A DNA stretch of 64,000 bases from Paraburkholderia sartisoli (GCF_900107685.1 NZ_FNRQ01000012.1:1-64000), one strand, 5' to 3'; counted from the first letter of the stretch, positions 34,896-44,049 are shown. The notes: a model not told the origin generated them from the sequence alone. A program made the numbers and translations.

Positions 34896-35306
34896 TCAAC
34901 CTGCCGCGCGCGCCTCGATCGCATCGCGCAACAGCGTGACGAGCGCGTCTGGCCGTGCCGGTTTCGTCATGAAGTGCTGAAAACCTTCGCCGATGCTTCG
35001 CAGGCGGTAGGCGTCGTCGGTGTGGCCGGTGAGCGCCACCGCCACCGAAGGGGCGTGGTCGCCGCGAATCTCGTGGTCGCGCAATCGCTGGATCAGGTAG
35101 AACCCGTCCATGGTGGGCAAATCGATATCGCAGACGATGGCGTCCGGTAACAACCGGACCGCCGCCTCGACACCTTCTTCCGCGTCCGCGACCGCGACGA
35201 CGCGTGCCCCTTCTGATTCAAGCAGGCTCGCCAGCGATTCCCGACTCTGCGGGTCATCCTCGACGAGTACGATGGTTGCCTGATCGAGTCTCAACTCTCC
35301 GTTCAT
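34896..35306 (-). CDS. stand-alone receiver-domain protein
   Basis: 136 residues, essentially one receiver domain: TIVLVEDDPQSRESLASLL at the start, phospho-acceptor Asp60 in AIVCDIDLPTMDGFYL, Thr in VALTGHTDD and Lys in HFMTKPARPD. There is no output domain, as in CheY or phosphorelay intermediates. No kinase gene is adjacent, so its partner is one of the hybrid kinases of the genome or unknown. Confidence 0.88.
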   Translation of the reverse strand: MNGELRLDQATIVLVEDDPQSRESLASLLESEGARVVAVADAEEGVEAAVRLLPDAIVCDIDLPTMDGFYLIQRLRDHEIRGDHAPSVAVALTGHTDDAYRLRSIGEGFQHFMTKPARPDALVTLLRDAIEARAAG

Positions 35307-35841
35307 TTTGCTTTGTGGCTTATAGAAAGGTTAGGCGGTCACGCGCAGCTGTTATCTGGGCGAACCGGTGCGCTACGTTCGGGTAGACCTCGTTTCGCGC
35401 GACGGGTTGCAGCCATTTTGCGTTGCGCGGCGTGTGAACTGCATCGCGTTATCCACCGTTGCCGGCCGGAGCCGGCACTGCGCCGCTGTGTCAGGCGCAG
35501 CGGACAATAGCGCCGGATCAAGACGAAGACATGAAAACGCGGTGGAAATCCCGCGTGAAAAAAAGACGCACTGTACGCGTTTTTACAAGGTCTCGTGTCG
35601 TCGTGACATCCCTCTCACAGATCGCCGTCGCGATGATCCGGCTGTGCAAAAAGGCACGTCCGGTCTCTTTCAGTACGCCGATCCGTTCGAACTCCGCGCC
35701 AGCCCGCAGTTGCAATGCGGGCCCGAGCAAACGGCCACCGGATACGCACCCGGCGCCATGCGAATCGACGTTCTGAATTCAATCCTGTCGAGCACAATGC
35801 GTGCCGAATCGGGCTACGGATCCGAGCTGCTGCGTCCGCGC
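35307..35841. other. 535-bp intergenic region
   Basis: Between the receiver gene start and the TetR gene end. Small open frames on both strands have no ribosome sites and no protein-like pattern. No RNA gene, repeat or strong palindrome was recognised; it must hold the receiver gene promoter. Confidence 0.5.
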
Positions 35842-36594
35842 TCAGCGTGTGACGTCGTGTGGTCCGACGCCCTGCACAAGCAGCGCGATGGCATGGCGCG
35901 CGATATCGTCGCCAGTGATCTGACGACGGACCGGATCGTTGCGCCATTCTTTAGACGTCGCGAGCGGGAGGATCGTCAATCCAAGTAACGAAAGAAACAC
36001 GAGCGACGGCTCCAGCCCAGCGTTGAGCCGCCCCGCTTTCTGCCACTTCGCGATGCAGTCGATCGACGCCAGTTGCTGCGCATTGCCAAACCGTGCGTGC
36101 ATGCGCTGCTTGAGCAGCCCGCCCTCGCTGATCACTTCGCGTACCCACAGCGGCGGGAACCACGGATATTCGATCGAAATATCCACGAGCCGCCGCGCCA
36201 GGTGCGTGATGGCGGCAACGGGATCGTCCGGATTGGCCTGGAACGCGCCGCCCAGCGCGGTACGCAACGGCATGAAGCGCTCGTCGATCAGTACGTCGAG
36301 CAGCTGGTCGCGCGTCTTGAAGTAGTAATGGACCATCGCTGGCGTGACGCCCGCTTCACGCGCGATCGCGCCGAGCGTCGTATCGACGATGCCCTGGCGT
36401 GCGAACAGCGCGAGCGCCACGTCAAGCAGCCGCGTGCGCTGCCCGGGCCCGCCGTGCGTACTGCCCGCGGGCCGGCCTGGGCGGCGCGGCGCGGCGCCGG
36501 CGGGCGCAGGGCCATCAGCGGGTGTCGCCGTGACGGCCGCCCCCACCCGGAGCGCGCCACGCGCCCGGCCATCATCCGTTTTTCTCTGTGCCAT
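35842..36594 (-). CDS. TetR family transcriptional regulator
   Basis: 250 residues. An Ala/Pro-rich N-terminal extension of about 45 residues precedes the TetR helix-turn-helix (TRLLDVALALFARQGIVDTTLGAIAREAGVTPAMVHYYFKTRDQLLDVLI, about residues 53-103). The C-terminal domain is helical and variable, as usual for ligand binding. It is divergent from the DHA2 exporter gene with a palindrome in the shared region, so it likely represses that exporter and itself. Confidence 0.9.
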   Translation of the reverse strand: MAQRKTDDGRARGALRVGAAVTATPADGPAPAGAAPRRPGRPAGSTHGGPGQRTRLLDVALALFARQGIVDTTLGAIAREAGVTPAMVHYYFKTRDQLLDVLIDERFMPLRTALGGAFQANPDDPVAAITHLARRLVDISIEYPWFPPLWVREVISEGGLLKQRMHARFGNAQQLASIDCIAKWQKAGRLNAGLEPSLVFLSLLGLTILPLATSKEWRNDPVRRQITGDDIARHAIALLVQGVGPHDVTR

Positions 36595-36639
36595 ATCCGT
36601 ATCAACGATTCCCGTTTGACGATTCGTTCGTTATCGCAT

Positions 36640-36665
36640 ATATTAATCTCCTTGTTAATTAATAT
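36640..36665 (+). promoter_or_regulatory. candidate TetR operator
   Basis: ATATTAAT (36640-36647) and ATTAATAT (36658-36665) are exact inverted arms around a 10-base spacer, in the AT-rich 90-bp gap between the divergent TetR and exporter genes, 20 bases before the exporter ATG. Size and place suit a TetR dimer site. Confidence 0.6.
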
Positions 36666-36684
36666 CAAGCAACCCCACTCACAC

Positions 36685-38223
36685 ATGGATCAGCCTCCTT
36701 CACTGAGCGCAGACGAAAGCGGCTTCGGCGAACCCCACATCGATTCGCCCGCGTCCGCGCATCCGCCGCTGCGCATCCTGTTTCCCGCGCTGCTGCTTGT
36801 CATGCTGCTCGCCGCGCTCGACCAGACGATCGTCTCGACCGCCCTGCCGACCATCGTCGGCGAACTGGGGGGTCTCGACAATCTGTCGTGGGTGGTCACC
36901 GCGTATCTGCTCGCCTCGACGATCGTCGTGCCGCTGTACGGCAAGTTCGGCGACCTGTTCGGCCGCAAGATCGTGCTGCAGACGGCCATCGTGCTGTTCC
37001 TCGTCGGCTCCGCGCTGTGCGGCGCGGCGCAGAACATGACGCAGCTGATCGTGCTGCGCGCGCTTCAGGGTCTCGGCGGCGGCGGTCTTCTGGTCGTCAC
37101 GATGGCCGCCATCGGCGACGTGATTCCGCCGGCCGACCGTGGCCGCTATCAGGGCATGTTCGGCGGCGTGTTCGGTCTCGCGACGGTCATCGGCCCGCTG
37201 CTCGGCGGCTTTCTCGTCGAGCATCTGTCATGGCGCTGGATTTTCTACATCAACCTGCCGCTCGGCATCGGCGCGCTGCTCGTGATCGCCGCGGTTTTCA
37301 AACCGCATACGAAGCACATCAAACACGCAATCGACTACATGGGCGCCGGATTCCTCGCGACCGCGCTTGTCTGCATCATCCTGTTCACCAGCCAGGGCGG
37401 CACGATACTGCCGTGGAGCTCGCCGCAACTGTGGTTCACGCTCGCGGTGGGCCTCGTGTGCATCGGCGGCTTTATCTATGAGGAACGTCTTGCCGAAGAG
37501 CCGATCATGCCGCTCGGGCTCTTCAAGGACCGCACGTTCCTGCTGGCCTGTCTGATTGGTTTCATCGTCGGCGTGTCGCTGTTCGGATCCGTCACGTTTT
37601 TGCCGGTGTACCTGCAGGTCGTCAAGAATTCGACGCCCTCTGAAGCCGGCATGCAGATGCTGCCGATGATGGGCGGGCTGCTCGTGATGTCTGTCGTCAC
37701 GGGCCGCGTGATCAGCAGGATCGGCCGGTACCGGATGTTTCCGGTTGCCGGCACGTTTCTCGTTGCCGTCGCGATGATCCTGCTGGCACGCATCGGGATT
37801 TCCACGCCGCTCTACGTGATGTATCTGTACATGGGCCTGCTCGGCTGCGGCCTCGGCATGGTCATGCAGGTGCTGATTCTCGCCGTGCAGAATGCGGTCG
37901 AATTCCGGCACATGGGCGTGGCGACGTCCGGTGCGACGCTCTTTCGTTCGATTGGCGGCTCGGTGGGTGTCGCGGCGTTCGGCGCGGTGTTTTCAAGCCA
38001 GCTTCATTCGCGCCTGAGCCAACTCATTCCGGCCGGAACGGAGTTGCCGCAGTCGCTCGGACCGGCCACGATCCACGCGTTGCCCCCTGCGTTGCGCGAC
38101 GATTATCTGCAGGCGTTCGCGGGTGCGCTGCACACGGTGTATTTCGTCGCCGCCTGCGTGGTCGTGCTGGCGTTCGTGCTCGCGTGGATGCTCAGGGACA
38201 TCCCGCTGCGCAAGCATCATTGA
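36685..38223 (+). CDS. DHA2 family MFS drug exporter (EmrB/QacA type, 14 TM)
   Basis: 512 residues starting at MDQPPSLSADESG; the open frame upstream belongs to the opposite strand. About fourteen hydrophobic segments fit the DHA2 group. The first helix is followed by LDQTIVSTALPTIVGELGG, the DHA2 motif, with an Asp in helix 1; loop 2-3 has KFGDLFGRK and helix 5 has motif C (GVFGLATVIGPLLGGFLVEHLSWRWIFYINLP). It exports drugs or similar compounds against a proton gradient. Regulated by the divergent TetR protein, by context. Confidence 0.9.
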   Translation: MDQPPSLSADESGFGEPHIDSPASAHPPLRILFPALLLVMLLAALDQTIVSTALPTIVGELGGLDNLSWVVTAYLLASTIVVPLYGKFGDLFGRKIVLQTAIVLFLVGSALCGAAQNMTQLIVLRALQGLGGGGLLVVTMAAIGDVIPPADRGRYQGMFGGVFGLATVIGPLLGGFLVEHLSWRWIFYINLPLGIGALLVIAAVFKPHTKHIKHAIDYMGAGFLATALVCIILFTSQGGTILPWSSPQLWFTLAVGLVCIGGFIYEERLAEEPIMPLGLFKDRTFLLACLIGFIVGVSLFGSVTFLPVYLQVVKNSTPSEAGMQMLPMMGGLLVMSVVTGRVISRIGRYRMFPVAGTFLVAVAMILLARIGISTPLYVMYLYMGLLGCGLGMVMQVLILAVQNAVEFRHMGVATSGATLFRSIGGSVGVAAFGAVFSSQLHSRLSQLIPAGTELPQSLGPATIHALPPALRDDYLQAFAGALHTVYFVAACVVVLAFVLAWMLRDIPLRKHH

Positions 38224-38602
38224 CGAACGTCTGCCCTCTTTCTTCCTGACTGTCGCGCGACTGGACGCACGCCGCGTCCGGTCGCGCAGTCAGTCGACAT
38301 TCATCTGACCAGACAGTCGAAATCCGCCCCATTGCGATGGAGTGCGTACAAAAATCGTCTGTATAAATCGTTCTCCTCACGTGTGCGCAACCAATGTCTA
38401 CATTAGACAAGAACGGCGATTGACGTTGGCGCGGAAACGACACATATTGCATTCAGGCGCCCTCCCGAAACTGCTTCGGCAAGGCCGCTGACCAGTGCGT
38501 ATGTACCGTGAAGTATCGTGAGTCACGCAGGTGCGGGTCGTCCTGACGGCGATCCGTAACGTGCCGTCCAAAGGCACCGCGTATAACTGGTGGGTTGAAC
38601 GC
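38224..38602. other. 379-bp intergenic region with hairpin and small palindrome
   Basis: After the exporter stop lies a long hairpin (38248-38291: GGACGC/GCGTCC closing the top, CGCGCGAC/GTCGCGC below) without a T-run, a likely terminator. Further on, TGTCTA (38395-38400) and TAGACA (38404-38409) form a short inverted repeat with a CAT spacer in AT-rich DNA, a possible operator for the next gene. No gene is seen. Confidence 0.5.
38248..38291 (+). terminator. terminator-like hairpin after the DHA2 exporter
   Basis: A stem of about 17 bp with one mismatch is formed by 38248-38268 and 38274-38291; the loop is five bases. It begins 25 bases after the stop. A T-run is absent. Confidence 0.5.
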
Positions 38603-39919
38603 ATGTCCACCCAGACGAGTCCCGGCCGGACGTTCCCGACACCCTGCAAACGGTGCGGCGGCGCACTGTATCCGCCTGACGAAACCTGTCCGTGGTGCGG
38701 CGCGAGTCATGCCGTCGCCTACGGCGTGCGGTTGAAGGCTGCTCCCCATGCGCAGGCCCACGCGCCGGTTCCGCCCGAGGTCGCGCCGGACATGCCCGCC
38801 GATGTCGCGCAGCCCGCTGGACACGCGCAGCCGCTCATGCTGCCCGATACACCCATTCCTCCGCTCGATATGCCCGAGCCCGTCTGGCGCAGCGTGGGTC
38901 GATGGATTTTCAGCAAGGGGCTCGTGCTGACGTTCTTTCTATTCGCGCTCGGCTATGCGGGCTATACGCTCTTTAGCGAACACAAGTCCGATACGGCCAG
39001 CGACGAGCCGGCCGCCACCAGTACGAGTGGCAGCATCCAGCCGTATCAGGGCGCGCCGTCAGCGCGGCCTTCACAAGGCGTCACTTCGATCGCCCCTGTG
39101 ACACCCGCGCCCGCTGCACCCGTTGCACCCGTTGCACCGGCACCGTCGACGCGGCGCCAGGCAGCCGCTGCCTCGCCATCGATACCGCCGATTCCAACGC
39201 TGCCGCCGTTGCCCGACGCTGCTGTCGCGGTGACACCCGTCGTGCCTCCGGTGCCACCATTCCCCACGCGCACACTCACGCGCAATCGCGATGTGCCCGG
39301 AAGCCTGCAGGCGGCGCGCGCCAGCCTGCAGACAAACGATCTGGCAAGCGCGCAGGCCGCGCTCTCGGAAGCGCTCGCCACACAACCCGACAACGCCGAT
39401 GCGCGACTCATGCAGCAGGATCTGCTGCAACGTCAGCTCAAGCGCGATGCGTTTGTGCGCGCGGCCAACGTCTGCGTGCAGGACCGGCTGTGGAGTTGCG
39501 TGCAGCACAACGCATCCGATGCACTCGCCGTCGATTCATCCAGTAACGGCGCGAAAACCCTGCTCGAACGTTCGATCCGCGAGGCTGGCTGGAACTCGCC
39601 CGCGCTGCCGACGGCGCGCGGCGGCGCGCAGGCCACCGCACCCGGCGCGGCAGTCGCGGCTGCGGCGCCTCCCGCGCGCACGCCGCGTCCCGCTGCACCG
39701 CGCGCGCCCGCCGCCGCGGTTGCGCCACCGGCACCGGCACCGGTGAATGTGCCCGCGCCCGCAGCGGCAAGAACACCCGCACCGCCGTCGCCCGCTGCGA
39801 CCCAGGCAACGGACGCGAACAGCATCGACGCGCGGGAACGCGCGATCCGCGAATCGGGCTGGAGTCATCCAGCAACGCGTGGCGCGTCCGCGACCTCAAC
39901 GACCTCGCCGACCCATTGA
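38603..39919 (+). CDS. zinc-ribbon, single-membrane-span protein with repeated C-terminal motif
   Basis: 438 residues, family not recognised. A zinc ribbon (Cys15, 18, 29, 32: PCKRCGG and CPWCG) is followed by a Pro-rich linker, one membrane helix (about 105-125) and a long Pro/Ala-rich outer part. A helical block near residues 230-330 (AARASLQTNDLASAQAALSEALATQPDNADARLMQQDL) resembles a TPR. Two near-copies of a motif, ERSIREAGWNSPA and ERAIRESGWSHPA, stand at residues about 332 and 412. The open frame reaches 38531, but ATG 38603 lies closest to the Cys motif; the start remains uncertain. The next gene encodes a TAXI binding protein. Topology would place the zinc ribbon in the cytoplasm and the repeats outside. 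Confidence 0.7.
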   Translation: MSTQTSPGRTFPTPCKRCGGALYPPDETCPWCGASHAVAYGVRLKAAPHAQAHAPVPPEVAPDMPADVAQPAGHAQPLMLPDTPIPPLDMPEPVWRSVGRWIFSKGLVLTFFLFALGYAGYTLFSEHKSDTASDEPAATSTSGSIQPYQGAPSARPSQGVTSIAPVTPAPAAPVAPVAPAPSTRRQAAAASPSIPPIPTLPPLPDAAVAVTPVVPPVPPFPTRTLTRNRDVPGSLQAARASLQTNDLASAQAALSEALATQPDNADARLMQQDLLQRQLKRDAFVRAANVCVQDRLWSCVQHNASDALAVDSSSNGAKTLLERSIREAGWNSPALPTARGGAQATAPGAAVAAAAPPARTPRPAAPRAPAAAVAPPAPAPVNVPAPAAARTPAPPSPAATQATDANSIDARERAIRESGWSHPATRGASATSTTSPTH

Positions 39920-40055
39920 CACGATCACGTCATGACACGACACACCCGACACATCGGACAGCACGCATCGTTCAGGACACTTCGCTAACGACATCACAAA
40001 CCTGATTCAACGCTACGCGAGTATCAGTTACAACCACGAAGAAAAGGTGGAGACC

Positions 40056-41150
40056 ATGTTCAAGATCATTCTGGCGGGATGTGTCGGGCTGGTACTGGCG
40101 TCGTCGGCGGCGCTGGCGGATAACGCGCACTACAAGATCGTTACCGGACCGGAGCGCGGCACGTACATCCAGATCGGCGCGGACCTCGCGAAATGGGTCG
40201 CGCCGCAGGCGGGCATCGACCTCGAAGTCATGCCGTCCAAAGGCTCCGCCGAAAACGTGCAGCGCATGCGCTTCGAACCCGGCGTGAAGCTCGCCCTCGT
40301 GCAGTCGGACGTCTATCAGGCTTACGTCGACATGGCGAACAGCGGCAACGCCGATGCGGGCACGACGATCCGTCCGCTGCGCCTCATCATGCCGCTCTAT
40401 GACGAAGAGATCTATTTCGTCGTGCGCGCCGATTCTCCGCTGAAGACCATCAACGAGATCAAGAACCAGAACATGAGCGTCGGCCTGATCGGCAGCGGCA
40501 CCGCGCAATCCGCCACCACGCTGTACCGGCTGATGTTCGGCACACCGGTTCCCGATCAGTACGCGCAGCACCTGTCGAACGAAGACGCGCTTGCCGCATT
40601 GATCGTGAAGAAGATCGACGTCGCGGTGATCGTCGCGGGGCAGCCGGCCAGGCTCTTCACCGATATGAATCCCGAACTGCTGCAACAGATCCGCGTGCTC
40701 AGACTCGATCCCGCCGCGCCCGAAACGGCGCGCGCGAAACAGACGTATTTTCCCGCGACGATCCGCGTGTCGAGCTATCCGAACTGGCTCAAGCAGGACG
40801 TGCCGACGCTCACCGTGAAAGCCTTCCTTGTCACATACGACTACAACCTGCGCGGCACCGTCGGCAATCTCAACCGGTTCGCGGATTCGCTGTGTACAAA
40901 CTTCGACAACCTCCAGGAACACGGCCATCCGAAGTGGAAACAGGTGAAGATGGAACTGCCGAATCTCGGCAAGGGATGGAAGTACTATCCGCCGGTCGAA
41001 AAGCGCCTGCGCGCGTGCTTCGCGCACAAGACCGCCGTCGCGGCAACGAACGGTCCAGGCCCCGCCACAACGGATGATCCGGCGAAATCGCCAAAGCGCC
41101 CCTGTACCGACGAGGAACGGCTGCTGCTCCTCTGCGGAGGAAAGCAGTGA
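40056..41150 (+). CDS. TAXI-family TRAP transporter solute-binding protein
   Basis: 364 residues. A signal peptide (MFKIILAGCVGLVLASSAALA) is followed by the TAXI fold (YKIVTGPERGTYIQIGADLAKWV, VMPSKGSAENVQRM, ALVQSDVY). It would capture a small organic acid or amino acid in the periplasm for a TRAP permease. No fused permease gene adjoins: the next gene runs the other way and the previous one is not a permease, so it is an orphan. TAXI proteins without permease are known and some act as sensors. AGGTGGAG lies before the ATG at 40056; a GTG three codons upstream is less likely. Confidence 0.85.
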   Translation: MFKIILAGCVGLVLASSAALADNAHYKIVTGPERGTYIQIGADLAKWVAPQAGIDLEVMPSKGSAENVQRMRFEPGVKLALVQSDVYQAYVDMANSGNADAGTTIRPLRLIMPLYDEEIYFVVRADSPLKTINEIKNQNMSVGLIGSGTAQSATTLYRLMFGTPVPDQYAQHLSNEDALAALIVKKIDVAVIVAGQPARLFTDMNPELLQQIRVLRLDPAAPETARAKQTYFPATIRVSSYPNWLKQDVPTLTVKAFLVTYDYNLRGTVGNLNRFADSLCTNFDNLQEHGHPKWKQVKMELPNLGKGWKYYPPVEKRLRACFAHKTAVAATNGPGPATTDDPAKSPKRPCTDEERLLLLCGGKQ

Positions 41151-41161
41151 CGCGCGCAGCG

Positions 41162-42583
41162 TCACGTATCGCGTGATGCTCGCTCCATCGCGCGTTGCAA
41201 TGCTTCGTAGACCCTGGGCCGCGTGCATTGCGACGCGTTGAACCGCAGAAAACCCGTCGCCGATTGCGATGCGCTGAACACGTTGCCCGGTGCGAACACC
41301 ACGTTCTCCGCCAGCGCATGACGCGCGACCCGCGCGGCGTCGAGCGAATCGGGCAACTGCGCCCAGATGAACATGCCGCCGCGCGGCCGCGTCCAGATGT
41401 GCAAGCCTGCCTGCGCGAGACGCCGCGCGGTGTCGCCCATCGCATCGGCGAGCCGCGTGCGCATGGTTTCGAGATGGCGCCGGTACGTGCCGTCCACCAG
41501 CAGGCGATGCACGACGCCCGCGGCGAGTTCGCCGTTGCCGAACGACGTCGCGAGCTTCAGGTCGATGAGCGGTTCGACCCAGTCGCCGCGCGCCGCGATA
41601 TAGCCGCAGCGCACGGCCGCCGACAGCGTCTTCGAATAGCTGCCGATCGACACCACGCGCGCAAGGCCGTCGAATGCGGCAAGCCGCGGCGCGGGTTCGT
41701 CTTCGAAGTCGGCGAAGATGTCGTCCTCGACGATCAGCAGATCGTGTTCGCCCGCCAGCTTGAGCAGACGATGCGCGATTGCCGGCGCGAGCGTCGCGCC
41801 CGTCGGATTGTGGATCGCGGAGTTCGTCACATAAAGCCGCGGACGATGCGTGATCAGCGCCTGCTCGAACTGCGCAAGATCGGGCCCCGACGACGTATAC
41901 GGCACGCTCACCATCCGCACCCGGTGAGCCCGCAGTAGCGCCTGAAAATTGAAGTAACAGGGATCGTCGATCAACACTGTGTCGCCGGGTTCGAGCAGGA
42001 AGCGGCATACGAGATCGAGCGCATGCGTGCCGCCATCGGTGAGCACGATCTGCTCGGGCGGCGCGTCGACGCCGTTTTGCGACAGCCGCCATGCGATCTG
42101 CTGGCGTAGCGCGGGCAGGCCGCGCGGCGACGCGTATTCGACGAGCGGCCCATGCGCGTCGCGCGCGACGGCGCGTAGCGCACGGCGCACGCCCTCCTCG
42201 GGCATCCACGCGGCCGGCATCCAGCCGCAGCCGGGGCGCAGCGCTTTCGCGTCGCTTTCGAGCGACTGACGCGTGAGCCACAAGGGGTCGACATCGCGAT
42301 CGCGCGGCGGCCCGATATCCGCGAGCGCGAATGGCGGCGCGTGGCCGGAGACGAAAAACCCCGAGCCACGCCGCGCCACGATCGCGCCTTCGGCAACCAG
42401 CCGGTCATACGCGTCGACCACCGTCGACTTCGACACGCCGAGCGTGTCGGTCATCGAGCGGATCGACGGCACGCGCGCGCCCGGCATCAGCGCGCGGCTC
42501 GCGATGCGCTCGCGCAATGTGTTCATGACCAGCGCGACGCGCGTGCCGGTGGCCACTGAACTGATCCTGTCATCTTCCGCCAT
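41162..42583 (-). CDS. MocR-type GntR regulator with aminotransferase-like domain
   Basis: 473 residues. The GntR winged helix (residues about 13-80: TRVALVMNTLRERIASRALMPGARVPSIRSMTDTLGVSKSTVVDAYDRLVAEG) is joined to a fold type I aminotransferase domain with the PLP lysine in SIGSYSKTLSAAVRCG. These proteins bind PLP or an amino compound and control neighbouring genes. The ATG at 42583 follows AAGGAG by nine bases; the frame stays open upstream to 43117 but that part overlaps the EamA gene and is not coding. Divergent from the EamA exporter, its likely target. Confidence 0.9.
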   Translation of the reverse strand: MAEDDRISSVATGTRVALVMNTLRERIASRALMPGARVPSIRSMTDTLGVSKSTVVDAYDRLVAEGAIVARRGSGFFVSGHAPPFALADIGPPRDRDVDPLWLTRQSLESDAKALRPGCGWMPAAWMPEEGVRRALRAVARDAHGPLVEYASPRGLPALRQQIAWRLSQNGVDAPPEQIVLTDGGTHALDLVCRFLLEPGDTVLIDDPCYFNFQALLRAHRVRMVSVPYTSSGPDLAQFEQALITHRPRLYVTNSAIHNPTGATLAPAIAHRLLKLAGEHDLLIVEDDIFADFEDEPAPRLAAFDGLARVVSIGSYSKTLSAAVRCGYIAARGDWVEPLIDLKLATSFGNGELAAGVVHRLLVDGTYRRHLETMRTRLADAMGDTARRLAQAGLHIWTRPRGGMFIWAQLPDSLDAARVARHALAENVVFAPGNVFSASQSATGFLRFNASQCTRPRVYEALQRAMERASRDT

Positions 42584-42602
42584 CCGTACTGCTCCTTGAC
42601 CG

Positions 42603-42624
42603 GTACAGTTTGTCTGAATTGTAC
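42603..42624 (+). promoter_or_regulatory. candidate MocR operator
   Basis: GTACAGTT (42603-42610) and AATTGTAC (42617-42624) are inverted arms with one mismatch and a 6-base spacer, and GTACAG/GTACTG also repeat directly 18 bases apart. They lie in the 76-bp gap between the divergent MocR and EamA genes. MocR proteins bind such sites in comparable layouts. Confidence 0.5.
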
Positions 42625-42659
42625 TGATCCGTAGCTTACTCTTTTCCGGGTAACGGAGG

Positions 42660-43586
42660 ATGCTCGACGTTTTCATGCGGCATCGGACACTCTTCATGAC
42701 GAAAACAGGCAACGGCTGGCTGAGCGGACTGGCCGGCGTACTTATTTTCAGCGGCTCGCTGCCCGCGACGCGCATCGCCGTCCAGGGCCTTGATCCGTTC
42801 TTTTTGACCGTCGCGCGCGCGTCGATTGCCGGCACGCTCGCGTTCGCGTTGCTGCTGCTGTTTCGCGAAACCCGCCCTTCCCGGCGCGACCTGCTGCCGC
42901 TCGTCGTGGTCACGCTCGGCGTGGTGGTCGGTTTTCCGCTACTGACCGCGTTTGCGCTGGAGCACATCACGGCCGCGCACGCGGTGGTGTTCATCGGCCT
43001 GCTGCCGCTTTCGACGGCGATCTTTGGCGTGCTGCGCGGCGGCGAACGGCCGCAGCCCGCGTTCTGGCTCTTTTCCGCGATCGGCAGCGCATCGGTCGTG
43101 GCGTTCGCGCTGCGCAACGGCGTTCATGCTTCACCGCTCGGCGACACGTTGATGGTGGCCGCGATCGTCGTCTGCGGGCTGGGCTATGCGGAAGGCGCGC
43201 GACTGTCGTGTCATCTCGGCGGCTGGCAGGTGATTTCGTGGGCGCTCGTGCTGGCGTTGCCGGTGATGCTGCCGCTCACGTGGTGGGCGTCGCCCGCATC
43301 GTTTGCGGGTGTGAGTCACGCGGCGCTCTGGGGGCTCGCGTACGTCTCGCTCTTCAGCATGCTGATCGGCTTCGTGTTCTGGTATCGCGGGCTGGCGCTG
43401 GGCGGCATCGCGGGCGTCGGACAGTTGCAGCTTCTGCAGCCGTTCTTCGGACTCGTGCTCGCCGCGCTGCTTCTGCACGAACAGGTGCCGCCCGCGATGA
43501 TCGCGGTGACGGTCATCGTGGTGGCGTGCGTGGGCGGCGCGCGACGCTTCGCGAAAAGCGCGCCGGTGCAGCGGCGCGCGACCTGA
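42660..43586 (+). CDS. EamA/DMT family transporter
   Basis: 308 residues with ten hydrophobic helices in two five-helix repeats of the drug/metabolite exporter family. The first repeat starts at GWLSGLAGVLIFSGSLPATRIAVQGLDPF and the second near DTLMVAAIVVCGLGYAEGARL. The substrate is likely an amino acid or related compound, as suggested by the divergent MocR regulator (PLP- or amino-compound-sensing). The first ATG at 42660 lies directly against GGAGG; ATG 42675 or 42696 would be better spaced, so the start is uncertain. Confidence 0.85.
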   Translation: MLDVFMRHRTLFMTKTGNGWLSGLAGVLIFSGSLPATRIAVQGLDPFFLTVARASIAGTLAFALLLLFRETRPSRRDLLPLVVVTLGVVVGFPLLTAFALEHITAAHAVVFIGLLPLSTAIFGVLRGGERPQPAFWLFSAIGSASVVAFALRNGVHASPLGDTLMVAAIVVCGLGYAEGARLSCHLGGWQVISWALVLALPVMLPLTWWASPASFAGVSHAALWGLAYVSLFSMLIGFVFWYRGLALGGIAGVGQLQLLQPFFGLVLAALLLHEQVPPAMIAVTVIVVACVGGARRFAKSAPVQRRAT

Positions 43587-43670
43587 ACAGGCATCGCGTG
43601 CCGTACCGGACTACGTGTTCACACAGATAAAGCGCGTCGCCAACGCGTCGACGCGCCGATGTGCCGGACG

Positions 43671-43964
43671 CTAGTGACGCCGTGGCGGCGGCGGACGATG
43701 TGGACGCGGCGGAGGCGGCGGTGGACGCCGGTAAGGCCGGTGGTAATGCGGCGGCGGCCGGTTCCATCCGGGCCCGTAATAGCCGTTGTAGACGACAGGC
43801 GGCGGCACGTAGTACCCAGGCGGCACATACACCACCGGCGGCGGTGGCGCGGCGACGAGACCAGGCAGTCCGATCACGACGTTCACGTCGGTGCGCGCCT
43901 CGGCACCCTGAACGGCTGCCAGCACGCTCAATCCGGCGATCACCGCGGCAACATGATGTTTCAT
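43671..43964 (-). CDS. secreted Pro/Tyr/His-rich small protein
   Basis: 97 residues: a signal peptide (MKHHVAAVIAGLSVLAAVQG) and a mature part rich in PPP, YY and basic HR pairs (PPPVVYVPPGYYVPPP; HYHRPYRRPPPPP). Related low-complexity secreted proteins occur widely in Burkholderia. Function unknown; a cell-envelope or structural role is a guess. Confidence 0.6.
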   Translation of the reverse strand: MKHHVAAVIAGLSVLAAVQGAEARTDVNVVIGLPGLVAAPPPPVVYVPPGYYVPPPVVYNGYYGPGWNRPPPHYHRPYRRPPPPPPRPHRPPPPRRH

Positions 43965-44049
43965 CGAGATCCTCCGTGATCGCGGGTTCAGGATGACGCG
44001 ACCTGTCCGCGCATCCCGCTTCGTAACGCATCGAGCACGCTACGCCCGC

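Noticed and set aside
39972..42281. 769-codon minus-strand open frame
   Set aside because: Antisense to the TAXI protein gene and out of frame with MocR; no recognisable domain.
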